Source of the DNA: Uloborus plumipes
Taxonomy: Eukaryota > Arthropoda > Arachnida > Araneae > Uloboridae
Direction of reading: 5' to 3'
Assembly: GCA_038373865.1 (NCBI GenBank)
Contig: JAXGGA010005887.1
Coordinates: 1-64,000, forward strand
DNA: 64,000 nucleotides
Under the pieces are notes generated by a model. The model was not told the DNA's origin. It was given only the letters and a program-made list of their open reading frames with translations, and searched no databases. Shown here piece after piece: positions 37,289-47,655 of the stretch; position 1 is the stretch's first letter, and every line of letters begins with the position of its first letter. The translations under genes and the position numbers were made by a program.

Positions 37289-37808
37289 TGGAGCGATTAC
37301 CATTAATTTTTTTTGCTAGAAATTATCGACGCACCAAAAACAGTCCCCTGGCTGTTCCAATGCTAAAGCTTAACACTCAAAGGTAATATTTCGGAAAACC
37401 TATTAACAGTACACAAAATTGGCAATTAATGTATGAAAATAAAATAATGAAAATATATTTTTCTTGTGAAATAAGGTATAATAACAAATTTCTAAAATTT
37501 TAAATTGTCATGTAAGGTCTGTCTGGAGTTTTTTCAAACAGTCCCCTGCCTCAAATTCAAAGCTGCAATTGAAAAAATCTATTACGCTTGTTTTTTGGCA
37601 TGAAGTTTAACGTAATCAGGGTGAATTTATCGAAATTGCTGAGAACAGGGTTGTACCGCCACTTTGTTTAGTTTGAGAGCCACATTTGCGATGAAAGTGT
37701 GCATCTTGGTCATTAAGAAAACAGTCCTCTGGAAAGTTATTTTAATTATTTTAACTAAGAGACATATTTATCATGTCCATGATTTGTGTCTACATGTACG
37801 GGTAGTTT

Positions 37809-37916
37809 CCCAAGTAGCACACTTCGTTTTTTAAAGGTTGTAAAATGGTTATTAACGTTGTAACAACGGATTAAAAACGTTTATAAAACGTTTAAACGTT
37901 TTTTGTGCTACCTGGG
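37809..37916. mobile_element. Short CCCARGTAGCAC-end MITE
   Basis: Left CCCAAGTAGCAC and (reverse) CCCAGGTAGCAC enclose reiterated aaacgtt(t) phrases. The terminus matches that of the larger element at 54777-55811. Confidence 0.7.
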
Positions 37917-38228
37917 TTCGTAACAAATTATATTCCAATAATTTTGTAAATATTTCGCAACTAAGTGAAAATAAAGTCTCCTAGCACAGTCCCCTGCTAA
38001 GTTATACTAGGTAGAGGGGTCTCTGTCTCTTTCTGTCATGATTTATCAGAAAAGCACAAATGGGCCCTATTTCGAACCAAAGTAATATTCATTTTCTGAG
38101 CGATCGTATAGTTTTACGAACATTTCAAATAAAATGCCCGGACAGATTCTGTATGGAGATTGACGAGTTTACAAAGAATCGCCCATAACACAAAAAAATT
38201 ATATTTTTCGGTTTTGTACAATATTTAA

Positions 38229-39147
38229 CCCTGCTACTGTGTTCGGGTCCTTTTCGACCCAAAACAGATTTCATTTGCTTATAAATTTTCGAGTAACGTT
38301 GGTATAACGTTTTAACTTCATGAATGTGTTCATTTTCATGTTATATTACACACATATTTTTTTTGTTTTGATTGAAGCATAACCCTACTTGTCAAAAAAA
38401 AGTTTACTAATACTGTGTTCGGGTCCTTTTGGACCCATATGATTAAAAAGCATGTATCAGAGAAACAAAATAATTTTATGCTTGTTTATTTTATTCATAA
38501 TTTATGAAACAATAAATAAAACATTTGTTCATTGTTTTTGTACGTTTTTTAAATATTTTTTAATGGTTATCTTCTGTTTTTCTTTCATTCATTTTTTTTC
38601 TTCTTTTTTTTCTTTCTGAATACCATTTCTTCCTTTCTATGAATTGAAATCAGTACCAGTGAAAATGTTTCAAGGTTAACTTTCATAGAACTGCAAACTC
38701 TGCAATTATGCCTATCTGAGGGGAATTCCCTTTTACCCCCTCTCTCCGCCGCTTCCCCCGCGCATATGATTCTGTACATAAATCTGTACATCTCATACAA
38801 ATGTTGTACTGTTCGTATTTCCATTTTTAACACTTCTTTTTAAGCTTAAAAATTTCTAGTAAATTTCTAAAAGTGACAGCTTACATAATTTTGTTAGTTT
38901 TCTTTAGTACGAAAACTGGAATTGCTATAATATTTAAATTTTATTTATGTGTTTTCTCGGATTAAATATGTAAAATAAAATACAAAAATTGAGTGATTTA
39001 TGTTTGGAAGTTTCTAATAATATCAAATATAACAATTAAACTTGAAAAAATATAAAAAAAGCGGTGTTAGGGAATAAATTACAAATGTTGGGTCCATTTG
39101 GACCCGAACACAGTATACGTATGTTCGGGACGAACACAGCAGCAGGG
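38229..39147. mobile_element. piggyBac-type element, 919 bp, internally deleted
   Basis: TTAA flanks both ends (38225-38228 and 39148-39151). The ends are CCCTGCTACTGTGTTCG and (reverse) CCCTGCTGCTGTGTTCG. The subterminal motif gtgttcgggtcc-tttt-gaccc occurs at 38239, 38407 and, inverted, 39092. A minus-strand frame inside (38585-38833) may be a transposase C-terminal remnant. Confidence 0.85.
38585..38833 (-). pseudogene. Possible piggyBac transposase C-terminal remnant
   Basis: An 82-codon frame with RHNCRVCSSMK in its second half. piggyBac transposases end in a cysteine-rich finger that often begins with a CRVC-like pair, so this could be the decayed tail of the element's own transposase on the minus strand. 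The second half of the finger is not visible in this frame and the frame ends in a poly-lysine run from a T-rich stretch. The evidence is one motif plus its location inside a TTAA-flanked element; it may be chance. Confidence 0.35.
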
Positions 39148-39151
39148 TTAA

Positions 39152-39933
39152 TCAAGAAGTTATTATGTCAAAGGAACTCACCTTGCACAACCATGAACTT
39201 CGTCTCTTCTGACGCATAAGCTGAGGAAGGACTCGTTTGTCGGAGCAAAAAACTGTAAATTCCTACTTTAGGGTCCGGGTTTGGCGATTTTTTTCAGACT
39301 GTGGGCAGAATTAATAAATGATTGCCAGAAAACCTTAAATCTAAATTAGAAACTATAAATCTAATGGTTGCCATATTTAATAATTTATCGCCGGACCTTT
39401 AACTAGGATTCATCCCAAGAAACTTTTACTGCCACTAGCCCAGAAGTTTTGATAAAAAAGATTTCTTAAACAATACTTTCCAGTAGTGTAAAACTTCTAT
39501 GACACCAGGCATTGTTTTAATTTTAAAGCGAAATAGCAGTATTGTTGTGACACATTGATAGTTTCTGCTGAAAATATTAAAGAAATTATAAATCAATCAA
39601 TGGCCTGAATATTTATTGCAGGTCATAAACAAACTATGAGAGAAGGGGTTGGAAGAAAGCAATTTACCTTAACAAAGATAACCTTAGAATGAATATATTT
39701 TCACATTAATGAATTAACAGAATAAGAAATGTAATTCGTAAAATCCAACAAATCGGAGGCATTTTAAAACAATTATTTTTAAAAAGGAACAAACGAAAGC
39801 CTCTCCGAGTTTTATTTTCTGTAATTCATAAATGTATTTTAATTAATAAGATTGTACAGAAAAAATGTTATGTGCATAACTGACTATCAAATATCCGTCA
39901 ATCAATATCGCTTATTTTTTTAGAACGCATCAC
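39152..39933. other. No gene; possible small MITE remnant
   Basis: gggtccgggtttggcga (~39270) and tcgccggacctttaa (~39390-39404) form a weak inverted pair. The rest is unassigned AT-rich DNA. Confidence 0.4.
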
Positions 39934-39937
39934 TTAA

Positions 39938-40452
39938 CCCATTTATGCCCAGTAGCCTAAAAACGGTTCGCTTGTTAGTTATGCATACAAAAACCTGTAA
40001 TGGGTATATCACTTTACTAAAGCTGTTTTTCACAAGTTAAACAGTCCTTCTTGAGAAAACCAGTTAGAGCCACTATTTGGACATCAGAGTTTACTAATTG
40101 ACAGCTATGTTCAGACAAATCAGTCAAGCAACGATCCAGCATGGGTAGCCACAGAAAGTAAGTTTTTTTTGCGAACTTATTTTTTATAAAATTAAACTAT
40201 TTTACAATGATTTGCTTAAAATGGATCAGAGATGCCTTCTGTAATGTTACTTTGCAAAAGTAAAGTCAAGAAAGGTCGTATTTTGCTCACATATTTGCAA
40301 AATATCCCATAAACAGGACGTTAAATAACTTACTAAATATGACAACGGCGAACTATTTTAATCCTAAAATGTTAGTAAACCATTCCAAGTAAGAGTTTCA
40401 AGTAGATAAAAATTTTAAAAAAATTGTTAAAAAAAACTTGGGCACAAATTGG
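39938..40452. mobile_element. piggyBac-type non-autonomous element, 515 bp
   Basis: TTAA flanks both sides (39934-39937 and 40453-40456). The ends CCCATTTATGCCCA and (reverse) CCAATTTGTGCCCA match at 12 of 14 positions. No transposase frame. Confidence 0.75.
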
Positions 40453-40746
40453 TTAAATTTCGGCCATCAGTAAATTACCAATGATTACGTTCTTCGAAAC
40501 ACTAGTGCAAGGATTGCATTAAACATATTGTAAAGATATTTGAATATGATAAGAGAATGAATTATTTTTTTTATGATTTTGTGTTTTTATTACAGACACT
40601 TATTAGTAACGAAATATGGCAAAGTAGTAGATAAATAAACTTTGAATAAACATAAGTTACAACGAGCTTATTGAATCAAAACTGTTTAGAGTAAACATGA
40701 TTCATATAAAAAGCGGCCACTTCGCAATTATTTTTTTTATTTATTT

Positions 40747-41555
40747 ACTAGCCGGGTACCCGGCCCTGCCCGGGTTTCTGTCGCTGTAGGGTGGTTTAGT
40801 GAAACTCATTCATAAATTTCCCAACACTAAAGTGCATATCTATAAACATAATGGCTACTTCTGTAAACAATGGCTATGTTATGAATAAACTATAAAAAAA
40901 ATAATGCAAGCTAAAAAAAAATAGCAAGCTACAAATAATGTTTGAGTAAATAGGAAATGTTATAATCTTGGTATATTAAAATAAATACATATTTACAGTA
41001 TCAATAGCACTGAAATTAACCATTTCCAAATATTGCTCGTAAAATAAGTCCCATTATTAGTTTCTATCCTCGTGACAACATTGGTGAGGGGAAAACATCT
41101 TATGTTTACCTAATTTAGAAATTTTTTTGACTATAAACACTTTCTATTCTCTAACTATTGCCAAAATCATTTTTTTTTTTTATTTCACCCGTTAGCGATT
41201 GTTGGCTCAGATAAATATAAAAATCCTTAGAAGGCAATAAATTCCATACTTACTCCAGAGAAGCCTTGGTTCAAAATTTTCAATATGATTACAATCAATA
41301 TTGTTGCTGCATGGCACCAAATTTTTGCAACAATTCGTTGAAAATTTAATCATTTAATGGGGAAATGACATAAAATTATCTGTTTTCCATAATAACTTTT
41401 TTAAACTAAGCTTTTTAGAAATAAATTATAGCTTATCCTGCTCCCTGTTACTGTAGCTATCTACGGTGAAAAAATGGTTAAAATCGGTCCAGTAGTTTGG
41501 AAGATTACCCTGGACATACGTTTTCAAAAGTAGTCTTTTATGTATATAGATTTAA
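40747..41555. repeat. Dispersed repeat family L, copy 1
   Basis: It begins ctagccgggtacccggccctg and ends in gtcttttatgtatatagat. From ~41170 on it is collinear with 63590-63929 (ttagaaataaatt(a/g)tagctt, ctgctccctgttactgtag, tcggtccag(t/c)agtttggaag). Non-coding. This style of 3' part recurs in many arthropod genomes; the class is not clear to me. Confidence 0.7.
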
Positions 41556-41696
41556 CTCCTTATGTTAAGTAAAATGTCAGACTTGATTTTGAAAATTGTT
41601 TCTATAAAACGCAATTAACTAAAAAGAATAACTCTAATTACTGTATTAAAGTATTGTTTATAGGTTTTTCAACCCATGTGGACTCAATATTACTGC

Positions 41697-42406
41697 TAGG
41701 GGTGCACCCCACCGATTAATCGGCAGTACCTATCAATCAGCCAATTTGCCGATTATAAGTAATCTGCAAAATAGGACTGATGAATCGGAGGAAAAATTAT
41801 TTTAAATATTTTTTAAAGTACACCTTCGCTAAGAAACTATAAGTCATTTCATGAACAGTAATAACAATCCTCAAAGTTGAAAAAAGTTTCTAAAAAATGA
41901 ATTCTCGTATTTTAAATGTTGCAAAAATTGTGTATTGTAGATACTTTTCTCGTTAGTATAATGCTTTTCAATAACCTTTAATTTTCACAAAGAATCGAAG
42001 TCCTGACTAATATCGCCAAAAACTGAAAATTTAAATTAAAAAATACTCCTAAATCAGATTGCTCACCAAAGAATCCCCCCTCCCCCATTTTTTTTAAATT
42101 TCAGGTCGAGCTAACATAATTAACAATGCGTAACTGTAATATTGTTGGCAATAACAGGAAAATTTATTCTAAGAAATTTGATTAAATTTTGAAATTATTC
42201 CGGGAAAAGTAGAAAAATAGGGATAAAAAATCCTCTCAGATATAAATAAATATCTTACTATTTCTAAACTCTGCATTATAAAATAAAGAAAAAACAATGA
42301 TGGTGAAATTGCTAGTATCAAAAACAATCATCCTTATCAATTATCGGCCGATTATCAGCAGCCGATTAATCGGTAATCGACCAATTTGCTTATCGGTGCA
42401 TCCCTA
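41697..42406. mobile_element. hAT-type non-autonomous element, 710 bp
   Basis: Left TAGGGGTGCACCCCACCGAT and (reverse) TTAGGGATGCACCGATAAGC. An 8-bp duplication, ATTACT(G/A)C, flanks it (41689-41696 and 42407-42414). Subterminal ccgattaatcgg palindromes are reiterated at both ends. No transposase. Confidence 0.85.
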
Positions 42407-42827
42407 ATTACTACCTAGTCTATATACGGCCTCCTGTGGTAAAATGGTTAACCTCTTTCGGTATAGACAATATCTTTTACTTCTACCCAAACTGAAGAAA
42501 AAATAAAAGTACTTAATTGTTTTAAATAAACACCAGCGCTTTATTTGTCTGAAAAGTAACTTGTTTCTTACAAAAACAGAACTCGACTCATTGTAGAAAA
42601 AACAACACACATATGGTCGATACAACAGTCACTGACACAGTTACATGCCTAGCCAACACCTAATTGGTCCATCAAAAGCATCGTAAGTAAACTGGCTTCT
42701 AGCTTTTGAACAATCAGATTTCAAGCTATGGACATTAATTTATTTATTAGTTTATTGACACAAATTGAGGTCTCTTGCTATTCTCTCCAGGAGAATAGCT
42801 TATACCTCTAATAATACACAACGATAT

Positions 42828-42991
42828 TTTTTTTAATACAGAAGCCATCAGCTTCGACATACATGAGGACTGCAGGACAGATTTCCAGCATAGAGAGGTT
42901 GAAAAAACATCCATGACCAAGGCGGGACTCGAACCCGCGACCATTTGCTTACGAGGAGAATACTCTACCTATAGGCCACCGTGGCCCCCTC
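42828..42991 (-). mobile_element. tRNA-derived SINE family S, younger copy
   Basis: On the minus strand the head reads ggggccacggtggcctatag with B box GGGTTCGAGTCC (complement at 42925-42936). An 11-bp duplication, CACAACGATAT, flanks it (42817-42827 and 42992-43002). The tail is A-rich. It lies within or against the tail of a second, older SINE of the same family at 43003-43145. It is not a functional tRNA: it is a SINE head with an unrelated body. Confidence 0.85.
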
Positions 42992-43002
42992 CACAACGAT
43001 AT

Positions 43003-43145
43003 GGTATGCTTTCTATTCACAGGAGGACACACATGAAAGATTTACAATACTTGGAAGTCAGAACACCCATGAGCGAGGCGGGACTCGAACTCGCACCCCC
43101 GGCTTAGATAGCAAATTCTCTACCACAGCGTCAGTGAGTCACCTT
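43003..43145 (-). mobile_element. tRNA-derived SINE family S, older copy
   Basis: The minus-strand head ggtgactcactgacgctgtg has B-box-like GAGTTCGAGTCC (complement at 43081-43092). Its body (tcatgtgtgtcctcctgtg) is homologous to that of the younger copy (tcatgtatgtcgaagc region). The younger SINE inserted at its 3' side. Confidence 0.7.
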
Positions 43146-43276
43146 CCGCTATGGATAATTCCCAAAATACCCAATATACACAACCTTAAATCAAGAAATC
43201 CTTGCCCCCTATCTCCTTTTTTTTTCTCGATAGTTTTTTCATAAGAAGTTTTCTCCCATGAAAGAATACTCTAAAA

Positions 43277-43510
43277 CAGTGGTTCTCAACGGGGACGATA
43301 CCGCCTCCTGGTGGGCGGTGGGAAGATGCTGAGGAGCGGTGAACATATTTTGAGCGGTAAAGGGGCGATGAGTTTATTTTGAAATGTGTTTGCGAGGGCA
43401 TGTTTTGGGCGGAAGTGGGAAGAAATCCTCTTTTTACTTCATCAAGGATGGCTTTAAAATTTATCGTCTGGGGATATCTCAGCACTGAACCCTGATGCTT
43501 ATCTTTACGC
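43277..43510 (+). mobile_element. hAT-type left end fragment
   Basis: CAGTGGTTCTCAACGGGGAC is a common hAT-style terminus. G-rich ggtgggcggtggg and gagcggtaaagg phrases follow. No right end was found before the minisatellite. Confidence 0.5.
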
Positions 43511-43565
43511 TCTCAAAGATCAGTGGCACACCTTAGGTAAGAGGGGCGAATAGGGGGGTTTGGGG

Positions 43566-43912
43566 TCAAAATGTCGCGGGCCAAAATATCGCCGGTCCAA
43601 AATGTCGCGTGCCCAAAATGTCGCGGGACGAAATGTCGCTTGCCCAAAATGTCGCCGGTCAAAAATGTCGCCGGGCCAAAATGTCGGCGTTCCAAAATGT
43701 CGCGTGCCCAAAATGTCGCCGGTACAAAATGTCGGCGTTCCAAAATGTCGCGTGCCCAAAATGTCGCCGGTACAAAATGTCACCGGTTCAAAATGTCGCC
43801 GGTCAAAAATGTCGCCGGGTCAAAATGTTGCCGGTCAAAAATGTCGCCAGGCCAAAATGTTGCCGGTCCAAAATGTCGCCAGTTCAAAATGTCGCCGTTC
43901 CAAAATGACGCT
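43566..43912. repeat. 16-bp minisatellite, forward orientation
   Basis: About 21-22 units of AAAATGTCGCCGGTCC with variants (gcgtgccc, ggcgttcc, gccgggtc). Because 16 is not a multiple of three and the 48-nt superunit has no stop, all three frames stay open; this creates three overlapping long frames that are not genes. A reverse-orientation array of the same unit is at 48475-48771. Confidence 0.95.
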
Positions 43913-43929
43913 AAGTGCATAGTACAGAT

Positions 43930-44519
43930 TTAATGTAGCCAGTAATTCACAAATTCAAAGCAGCTTAATTATGTAGCTCAATTTTACTAATAAGCTTATC
44001 ACGGTATGATAAACACACCTGTTTAGTAACTTTTTTTAAACGTAGCAGTTTAGAAAATTAGCTTAATTTATTAACAAAAATGTACTTTAATTGATTTCTT
44101 CTAAAGCTTAAATTATTTCAGTAGCGAAGTAATGATATAATAGTTTTTTCGGGGCTGTACTTAGGGCCCAGGGACGCTAAATTTCTTCATTTTAATAAGC
44201 TTCTATTAGTTTCACATGTGGGTTTGTTTGTTTGTATGTACGCATGTAAATCTGAATAAAAGATAAAATTCGCGTTTTTTACAAACGTAAAAGTAATATA
44301 TATTAATACTACCATTATTAATACTAAAGGCTGAACTATATTGCATGTTGATGTATAATAAGTACATTTGCTATTAATTCTGAGTTCGGCATCGATCGTC
44401 CACAAAATGCATATTATACTCTCGTAAGTGCAAGCAAACTTTGCGGATTATCAACAGTTTTGAAAATCTTCTTTTGAATTTGATTTCCTCTAAAAGCGTA
44501 TTTTTTAGTTTTTTTAAAC
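43930..44519. other. No gene seen
   Basis: AT-rich DNA between the minisatellite and the Penelope-like insertion. The minus-strand frame at 44187 has no domain. Confidence 0.5.
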
Positions 44520-44605
44520 TATATTTAGGATTTATGTAAGAATGAAGGCTTTCACGGCCGGAGTAAATACTAGTTACGGATTCCGGGCTGTTGTGCCGTG
44601 GTCTG

Positions 44606-44655
44606 GATGACTTTAATCCATACGTTTCAATCGCAACTGCGGCGATCATCTTCAG
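44606..44655 (-). ncRNA. Hammerhead-like core in left Penelope arm (tentative)
   Basis: On the minus strand: CTGAAGA, then a short stem (gatcgc/gcgatt) with a 7-nt loop, then GAAAC. CTGANGA...GAAA is the hammerhead core, and hammerhead ribozymes are known in Penelope-like elements. A complete three-stem fold with a cleavage site was not established. Confidence 0.35.
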
Positions 44656-44734
44656 TGGGTGTCGTTGATTTATTTGGCGACTGATGCGAAATTTCGAACT
44701 GCTGCAAGATTTTAAATTGAAAACGCAGCGCCCT

Positions 44735-45079
44735 CTACTTTCCGGCTCGGTATTGACAGATGACTGGATGCCAAAGCTTATTAACTTTTACTTCTTCTTC
44801 CTTCTTGTTAAAATTATTTGGGTGTTTGAAAATTTCAATGGCCTCTCTATGCAATCTGGGGAAAAAATTTGAAGTCCGTGAAATTATTTTGGCCTCATTG
44901 AATTTTATATCATGTATTCCATTACTGAAAGTGTGCTCCGCGATCGCCGACTTTTCAGTCTGACCCAGCCGGCAATTTCTCTGATGCTCTTTGATTCTTG
45001 TATTGACACTCCGTTTTGTCGTCCCGATATAAACTAACCCACAGGAACAGGGGATCTTATAAACTCCTGCGGCGGACAA
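44735..45079 (-). CDS. Penelope-like GIY-YIG endonuclease domain, left arm
   Basis: A 114-residue frame that is the C-terminal endonuclease of a Penelope-like retroelement, the part that would nick the target DNA. It shows GVY at residues 5-7, a C-x-C pair (C11, C13) typical of the Penelope finger, YIG at 17-19, a basic helix with R28 and H32, and a conserved E in HREAIEIF. The protein is identical to that of the right arm. The upstream reverse transcriptase is missing, so this is a truncated copy. The listed ATG is only the first in the arm; the true protein would start far upstream. Confidence 0.9.
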   Translation of the reverse strand: MSAAGVYKIPCSCGLVYIGTTKRSVNTRIKEHQRNCRLGQTEKSAIAEHTFSNGIHDIKFNEAKIISRTSNFFPRLHREAIEIFKHPNNFNKKEEEVKVNKLWHPVICQYRAGK

Positions 45080-45104
45080 CGGGTAACGGACAACGGCGGA
45101 CCCG

Positions 45105-45449
45105 TTGTCCGCCGCAGGAGTTTATAAGATCCCCTGTTCCTGTGGGTTAGTTTATATCGGGACGACAAAACGGAGTGTCAATACAAGAATCAAAGAGCAT
45201 CAGAGAAATTGCCGGCTGGGTCAGACTGAAAAGTCGGCGATCGCGGAGCACACTTTCAGTAATGGAATACATGATATAAAATTCAATGAGGCCAAAATAA
45301 TTTCACGGACTTCAAATTTTTTCCCCAGATTGCATAGAGAGGCCATTGAAATTTTCAAACACCCAAATAATTTTAACAAGAAGGAAGAAGAAGTAAAAGT
45401 TAACAAGCTTTGGCATCCAGTCATCTGTCAATACCGAGCCGGAAAGTAG
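45105..45449 (+). CDS. Penelope-like GIY-YIG endonuclease domain, right arm
   Basis: An inverted duplicate of the left-arm frame encoding the identical 114 residues. The only nucleotide difference I see between the arms falls in an Asn codon (AAT/AAC) and is silent. It lies immediately right of the 17-bp spacer and reads outward. It has the same GVY...YIG motif, C-x-C pair and HREAIEIF segment. Such identity means the palindrome is young or kept alike by gene conversion. As with the left arm, no reverse transcriptase is present, so it is not an independent element. Confidence 0.9.
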   Translation: MSAAGVYKIPCSCGLVYIGTTKRSVNTRIKEHQRNCRLGQTEKSAIAEHTFSNGIHDIKFNEAKIISRTSNFFPRLHREAIEIFKHPNNFNKKEEEVKVNKLWHPVICQYRAGK

Positions 45450-45528
45450 AGGGCGCTGCGTTTTCAATTTAAAATCTTGCAGCAGTTCGAAATTTCGCAT
45501 CAGTCGCCAAATAAATCAACGACACCCA

Positions 45529-45578
45529 CTGAAGATGATCGCCGCAGTTGCGATTGAAACGTATGGATTAAAGTCATC
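45529..45578 (+). ncRNA. Hammerhead-like core in right Penelope arm (tentative)
   Basis: CTGAAGA at 45529-45535, stem gatcgc/gcgatt, then GAAA at 45556-45559 and a small ggat/atcc hairpin. It mirrors the left-arm copy. Assignment is by core motif only. Confidence 0.35.
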
Positions 45579-45639
45579 CAGACCACGGCACAACAGCCCG
45601 GAATCCGTAACTAGTATATTTAGGATTATTTCTTTTTTT

Positions 45640-46157
45640 ATCGCACATGGAAATTAAACAAATAAATTTGCTGTAAAGGCCTTTTTTTTCCCTTTTGCGA
45701 AAACGGAATACCGCTTAATCACCACGCAGCCGACAGTTTTCTTCTAGAACATTTTCTTTGAGAGTAGGTTGGAGACGTTTGAAATCAAATTAGAGACGCA
45801 TTGGAGAAAAGAACAGGGCACGCTCGTTCATGGAATTATTGCTTTCTTTGTAACAACTGGGTGGTGGAAGGGAAGGTGAAATGTCAAGAGGAAAAATGGT
45901 ATCATATTCAACTCCACATTTAAATACTGATTGTAACGAAGGTATAGTCCCATGTCTGAGCTGATTAACGCCAGAAATGAATAAGCATCTCGCCCTTTAA
46001 GACCATTCTACAAACAAAATGTTTTTTGAGTACTTGCATTACTTCTTGATAATTCTCACTCACACAATGAAAAATAAAAAGTTCAATTGCTTTGCTTTAT
46101 CGATGCTATGGCGTATCGTCTGAACGCTTCCTACGGACCAATTTTTTATTTGATTTC
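45640..46157. other. No gene seen
   Basis: Unassigned DNA between the Penelope insertion and the hAT pair. Confidence 0.5.
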
Positions 46158-46165
46158 GTCTGAAC
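46158..46165. repeat. 8-bp hAT target copy 1 (GTCTGAAC)
   Basis: The first of three identical 8-mers that bound two adjacent hAT-type elements; the others are at 47050-47057 and 47656-47663. Confidence 0.9.
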
Positions 46166-47049
46166 TACGGGTGCGACATCGAAGGCAAAACATCGATGTT
46201 TTAAGACATCGATGTTGGAAAATAAGGACATCGATGGTATTGATACATCGACAAAAAAAACATCGATGTTTTCTAACATCGATCAGTTTTTCTTCCATTT
46301 CTTACATATTTTAATATAGTTATTAATCAGTTACTCCCCATTACAAGCGCCTCTTTATATCACTCAATTAGATACATCTTTTGTCTCCTGGAAAAACATT
46401 AATCGGAAGATAACGATGTCAGTTAAGAAAACTTTTTTCGGCGAGATATATACTGCAACTGTTGATTGTATAACTTTTTTTGTCGCATGTTTTTATAATT
46501 TTTTTTTTTTTTTTTTTTTTGCTGAAATGTAAAACATCATCGAAAAAAGAATCAAATGCAAAACACCGATGTTTAAAAATCATTGACTGCAAATCATCGC
46601 TGGTTATTAAAAAAAACTTTAATTGCAACTACTGGTTAGAGAAATATGAATCTATTTTATCACATATTTTTATTAATTTTTGTTGAAATGTAAAAAGGAC
46701 ATCGAAAAAAAAAAGAAAACACAGAATGCGAAACAATAACAATTAAAAGGTTAAAAAAAAAGTGAAAGCAAATTTGAGATGTTTCAGAAACATCGAAAAC
46801 AAAACATTGCAACTTTGTTAATATTGCAACTTTTTATTAAACATGAAAACTTTTTAATGAGTATGCTTATAGTATATTTTTCTTTGGCTCTCTTTGCTGG
46901 ATTATAAAACCTCGACATCGAAAGCAACATCAAACACAAAACATCGATGTTGGAAAAACATCGACTCTCAAAAATCGATGGTAAAAATATCGATATTCTT
47001 CCAAAAACATCGATGATTCCAAAACATCGACATCGATGTCACAGCCCTA
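46166..47049. mobile_element. hAT-type element A, 884 bp, ACATCGATG-rich
   Basis: The left end TACGGGTGCGACATCGA and (reverse) TAGGGCTGTGACATCGATG lie between exact GTCTGAAC copies. Both subterminal zones are packed with ACATCGATGTTTT motifs, several on each side, as expected for transposase-binding repeats. There is no transposase frame. Confidence 0.9.
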
Positions 47050-47057
47050 GTCTGAAC
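47050..47057. repeat. 8-bp hAT target copy 2 (GTCTGAAC), shared
   Basis: It serves as the right duplication of element A and the left duplication of element B. Confidence 0.9.
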
Positions 47058-47655
47058 CAGTGGTTGGAAAAACTACATTTAGTTTGTAGCGAACTACAAC
47101 TACAACTACTTTCTTATAAATGTAGTTAACTACAGCTACAACTACTTTTTTTTAAATGTAGCGAGCTACACTACTTTTGAAATGTAGTTGCTACTTCGCT
47201 ACTTTTTAATAAATAAATAAATAACAAAAGAATACACCGTTTGAGGATCGACCGAAAAAATTCGAAAAGTGGTTTAGATTAAAAAATTACCTCATTCAAA
47301 TATGGAATAAAAATAGGAATTGTCTTTGAATTTATTTGTTACTTTTCCTTTTTGTTCCTTTTTTTTGCTAAAATTTGTCCTTTTTAGATTTTTTTTTACA
47401 ATTTTTACAAATATTCGCCACAAGAAAAACCTTGTTTTTTTCCTTCGTTCTCTTTTTTTTAAATTTTGTTCATTTATTTATTTATTTTTTTAATTTTAAA
47501 GTAGTTTTCAGAAATCGCTACTAACTACTTTTTTTTGTATCGCGCTACTCACTACTCTACTTTTTTTAAAAAGTAGTGCGCTACACTACAAACTACTAAA
47601 AAATGTAGCTACTACAGTAGTTTCGCTACTTGTAGCGCGCTACTTCCGACCACTG
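47058..47655. mobile_element. hAT-type element B, 598 bp, GTAG/CTAC-rich
   Basis: The ends CAGTGGTTGGAA and (reverse) CAGTGGTCGGAA match at 11 of 12 positions. Subterminal zones are dense in actac(a)/gtagc motifs (gtagcgcgctac at the right). It is flanked by GTCTGAAC at 47050-47057 and 47656-47663. Non-autonomous. Confidence 0.9.

Larger units (their letters stand above)
36760..38175. repeat. Repeat family G, copy B (inverted)
   Basis: The reverse complement aligns with 26868-27490 and continues to agaatcgccc at ~38171. It contains three acagtcccctg phrases (~37339, 37541, 37987). Two younger elements are nested in it (36897 and 37809). Confidence 0.6.
44533..45614. mobile_element. Palindromic Penelope-like element insertion
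   Basis: Two 517-bp arms (44567-45083 and 45101-45617) are inverted copies with one visible difference (44780 versus 45404). They are separated by a 17-bp spacer, taacggacaacggcgga. A 13-bp direct repeat, TATATTTAGGATT, lies at 44520-44532 and 45615-45627; it overlaps the last 3 bp of the right arm and reads as the target duplication. Each arm carries the GIY-YIG end of a Penelope-like element reading outward. The reverse transcriptase part is absent, so both copies are 5'-truncated and joined at their truncated ends. A 34-bp non-arm piece (44533-44566, with ggctttcacggccggag) extends the left arm. Confidence 0.9.

Noticed and set aside
42915..43142. Functional tRNA genes
   Set aside because: A and B boxes are present but the copies carry SINE bodies, tails and target duplications, and do not form good cloverleaves by eye. 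The same applies at 33221, 55289 and 62463.
43566..43912. CRISPR-like array
   Set aside because: Units are contiguous with no spacers, the host is eukaryotic and there are no cas genes; it is a minisatellite. The same holds for the 60-bp array at 54903.
43560..43933. Three overlapping 99-120-codon frames
   Set aside because: They are the three readings of a stop-free 16-bp unit; no frame is preferred and no domain exists.
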